A DNA stretch of 64,000 bases from Leptospiraceae bacterium (lineage in GTDB: Bacteria; Spirochaetota; Leptospiria; Turneriellales; Turneriellaceae), in NCBI GenBank assembly GCA_025055765.1, contig JANWWS010000046.1:123531-187530 (forward strand). The letters are read 5' to 3'. The notes beneath the pieces were generated by a model. It had not been told where the DNA came from. It saw nothing but the letters and a program-made list of their open reading frames with translations, and did no database searches. The stretch's first letter is position 1; each line of letters begins with the position of its first letter. The position numbers and the translations under genes were made by a program. Shown one piece after another: positions 62,913-64,000 of this stretch.

Positions 62913-64000
62913 CTATGCCACTTTTTCTTCTCTTTCTTCGCTGGCGGTGGCCATGGGCACGATGTTTTCTGCCTCGCCCAGTCGGAAAAATTGAAGGGCA
63001 TTGAGCAGTGCTGCAGTTTGCGAATTCATCTCTGCCGCCGTGGCAGCAAGCTCTTTGGCCGCCGAAGCGGTTTGCTGGGTAATTTGGTTCAACCGCACCA
63101 TGCTATCGCTGATTTGCTTAGCGGCACGGTCCTGATCTTCGGAGGCCTCGCGGATGGCATTCACTTTCTGGGCAGTATCCTGCATACTTTCGGTGATCGA
63201 CTTCAGCGAATTAACGGCATTTTCCGCAATTGCCGAGCTATCTTTGACCAAAAGCTGTATTTCCTTGGCGGCGCGACCACTGGTCTCAGCAAGTTTGCCC
63301 ACCTCATTGGCTACCACGGCAAAACCACGGCCGTGCTCTCCTGCCCGTGCAGCCTCGATTGTGGCGTTGAGTGCCAAAAGGTTTGTCTGCGCGGCAATTT
63401 CCTCCACTATTTGGATTTTTTCCGCAATTTTTTTGAGTGCCTCCAAAGCCTGCATGACATCCTGCACACCCTGTTGCGTGTTCCGCAGCGCCACTGCGGC
63501 AGTTTTGTTGGTGTCGATGGCATGTTGCGCATTGCTGCGGATGAGCTTGGCCATTTCTTCCAATGCTGCCCCAGTCTCTTCTGCATATGCAGCCTGTTCC
63601 ATTGCCCCGCGGTTAAGCATCTCAGCAGTGCTCGCCACTTGGCCTGCGGCAAGCGCAATCTCATTGGTGCTATCCTTAACTTGCTGCAGCGTCTCGCCCA
63701 GGCGCTGGATCATCGCAGCGAGAGATTGCATTATAGCACCAATCTCATCATGTCGGGGCGGAACATCAAAAGCCACTAAGTTGCCTCTTGCCCCATTATT
63801 TGTGATTGTCATAATTTGGGGAATGGGTTTAGTGATGTTCCTGATAAAGAGAAAGACAGAAAAAATGGCAAAACTGAGTGCAAGCGAAGTCAGGGCAATT
63901 CCCCAGTTACGCAGTACGCGGTAATGTTCAACGCGTTTTTCCAGAAGGATGTCCTGCTCTTGTACAGTCAGCCGCCAGAAGGCGAAGGCTTCTTTCAGGG
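62913..64000 (-). CDS. Methyl-accepting chemotaxis protein, 5' end outside window
   Basis: The frame is open to the right edge, so the N-terminal sensor is missing. Visible parts are a membrane helix ([20 protein letters not shown]), a HAMP domain with [10 protein letters not shown], and the methylation and signalling helices. The conserved hairpin tip reads [39 protein letters not shown]. The C-terminus is [10 protein letters not shown] followed by a short acidic tail. It transmits sensor signals to CheA and thus to the flagella. G+C content appears higher than in the first 60 kb. Confidence 0.9.
   Translation of the reverse strand, partial: LKEAFAFWRLTVQEQDILLEKRVEHYRVLRNWGIALTSLALSFAIFSVFLFIRNITKPIPQIMTITNNGARGNLVAFDVPPRHDEIGAIMQSLAAMIQRLGETLQQVKDSTNEIALAAGQVASTAEMLNRGAMEQAAYAEETGAALEEMAKLIRSNAQHAIDTNKTAAVALRNTQQGVQDVMQALEALKKIAEKIQIVEEIAAQTNLLALNATIEAARAGEHGRGFAVVANEVGKLAETSGRAAKEIQLLVKDSSAIAENAVNSLKSITESMQDTAQKVNAIREASEDQDRAAKQISDSMVRLNQITQQTASAAKELAATAAEMNSQTAALLNALQFFRLGEAENIVPMATASEEREEKVA

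Noticed and set aside
62991..63924. Two long plus-strand frames (262 and 256 aa) opposite the chemotaxis receptor
   Set aside because: They are shadows of the receptor's coding strand, with no family signature; the receptor frame is beyond doubt.
1..64000. CRISPR arrays, rRNA genes and intact insertion sequences
   Set aside because: No regularly spaced repeats, rRNA sequence or complete transposase was seen by eye; only one weak IS66-like remnant.

Overview
The window looks like a piece of a compact spirochaete chromosome, most likely a relative of the Leptospirales. This is inference from gene content; no ribosomal RNA is present. The supports are a flgB-flgC-fliE-fliF-fliG-fliH-fliI-fliJ cluster ending in a spirochaete-type FlbB collar protein, loose spirochaetal lipoboxes, an ECF sigma factor followed by glycogen-binding-domain (CBM48) envelope proteins, a CarD regulator, and outer-membrane barrel families that I do not recognise from other phyla. 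Coding density is very high. Six of nine tail-to-tail gene pairs overlap at their 3' ends, ATGA-type stop/start overlaps are common, and GTG and TTG starts are frequent.

Layout. (1) 1-5.7 kb, minus strand: an envelope run with a GspC-like PDZ protein, ECF sigma factor, membrane-anchored CBM48 protein, CBM48 lipoprotein, exported coiled-coil protein, two barrel proteins and a lamin-tail-domain lipoprotein cut by the window edge. (2) 5.7-18 kb: a START-like protein, a citrate/2-methylcitrate synthase plus methylisocitrate lyase pair, a TPR lipoprotein with a promoter that predicts a leaderless mRNA, a repeat protein coupled to a prepilin peptidase, a giant coiled-coil membrane protein, a PtsN-like protein, and overlapping GNAT-like and metallo-beta-lactamase-fold genes. 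(3) 18-42.5 kb: housekeeping genes (der, argS, an aroA-cmk fusion, rpsA, cdd, bipA, carD, a yacL-type PIN/TRAM gene, ispD, ispF, epmA, uvrC, a diacylglycerol-kinase-like gene, trmL), an alkaline-phosphatase-fold membrane enzyme, a GH3 enzyme and a solitary HicB-like gene.

(4) 42.7-50.4 kb: the flagellar operon. It contains a 59-residue protein of unknown function between fliJ and flbB, and a perfect GCCGATAA sigma-28-type -10 box before fliH. (5) 50.4-57.1 kb: a secreted papain-family (C1A) protease whose stop overlaps the start of a chagasin-like lipoprotein, which is a protease and probable inhibitor pair. A cysteine-rich secreted protein, tRNA-Arg(CCU) and three tandem paralogous barrel proteins follow. 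(6) 57-61.1 kb, minus strand: a lipase-like hydrolase, an RsmB-type RNA methyltransferase and htpG.

(7) 61.2-64 kb: a different kind of DNA. It is gene-poor and becomes visibly G+C-richer. It holds an FG-GAP lipoprotein gene broken by an apparent one-base loss, a possible IS66 transposase tail, a trmD fragment broken by a 4-bp duplication, and a chemotaxis receptor running off the window. I read it as a decayed or recombining junction.

The best candidates for undescribed biology are the protease/chagasin-lipoprotein pair, the ECF-sigma/CBM48 envelope module, and the small protein in the flagellar operon.
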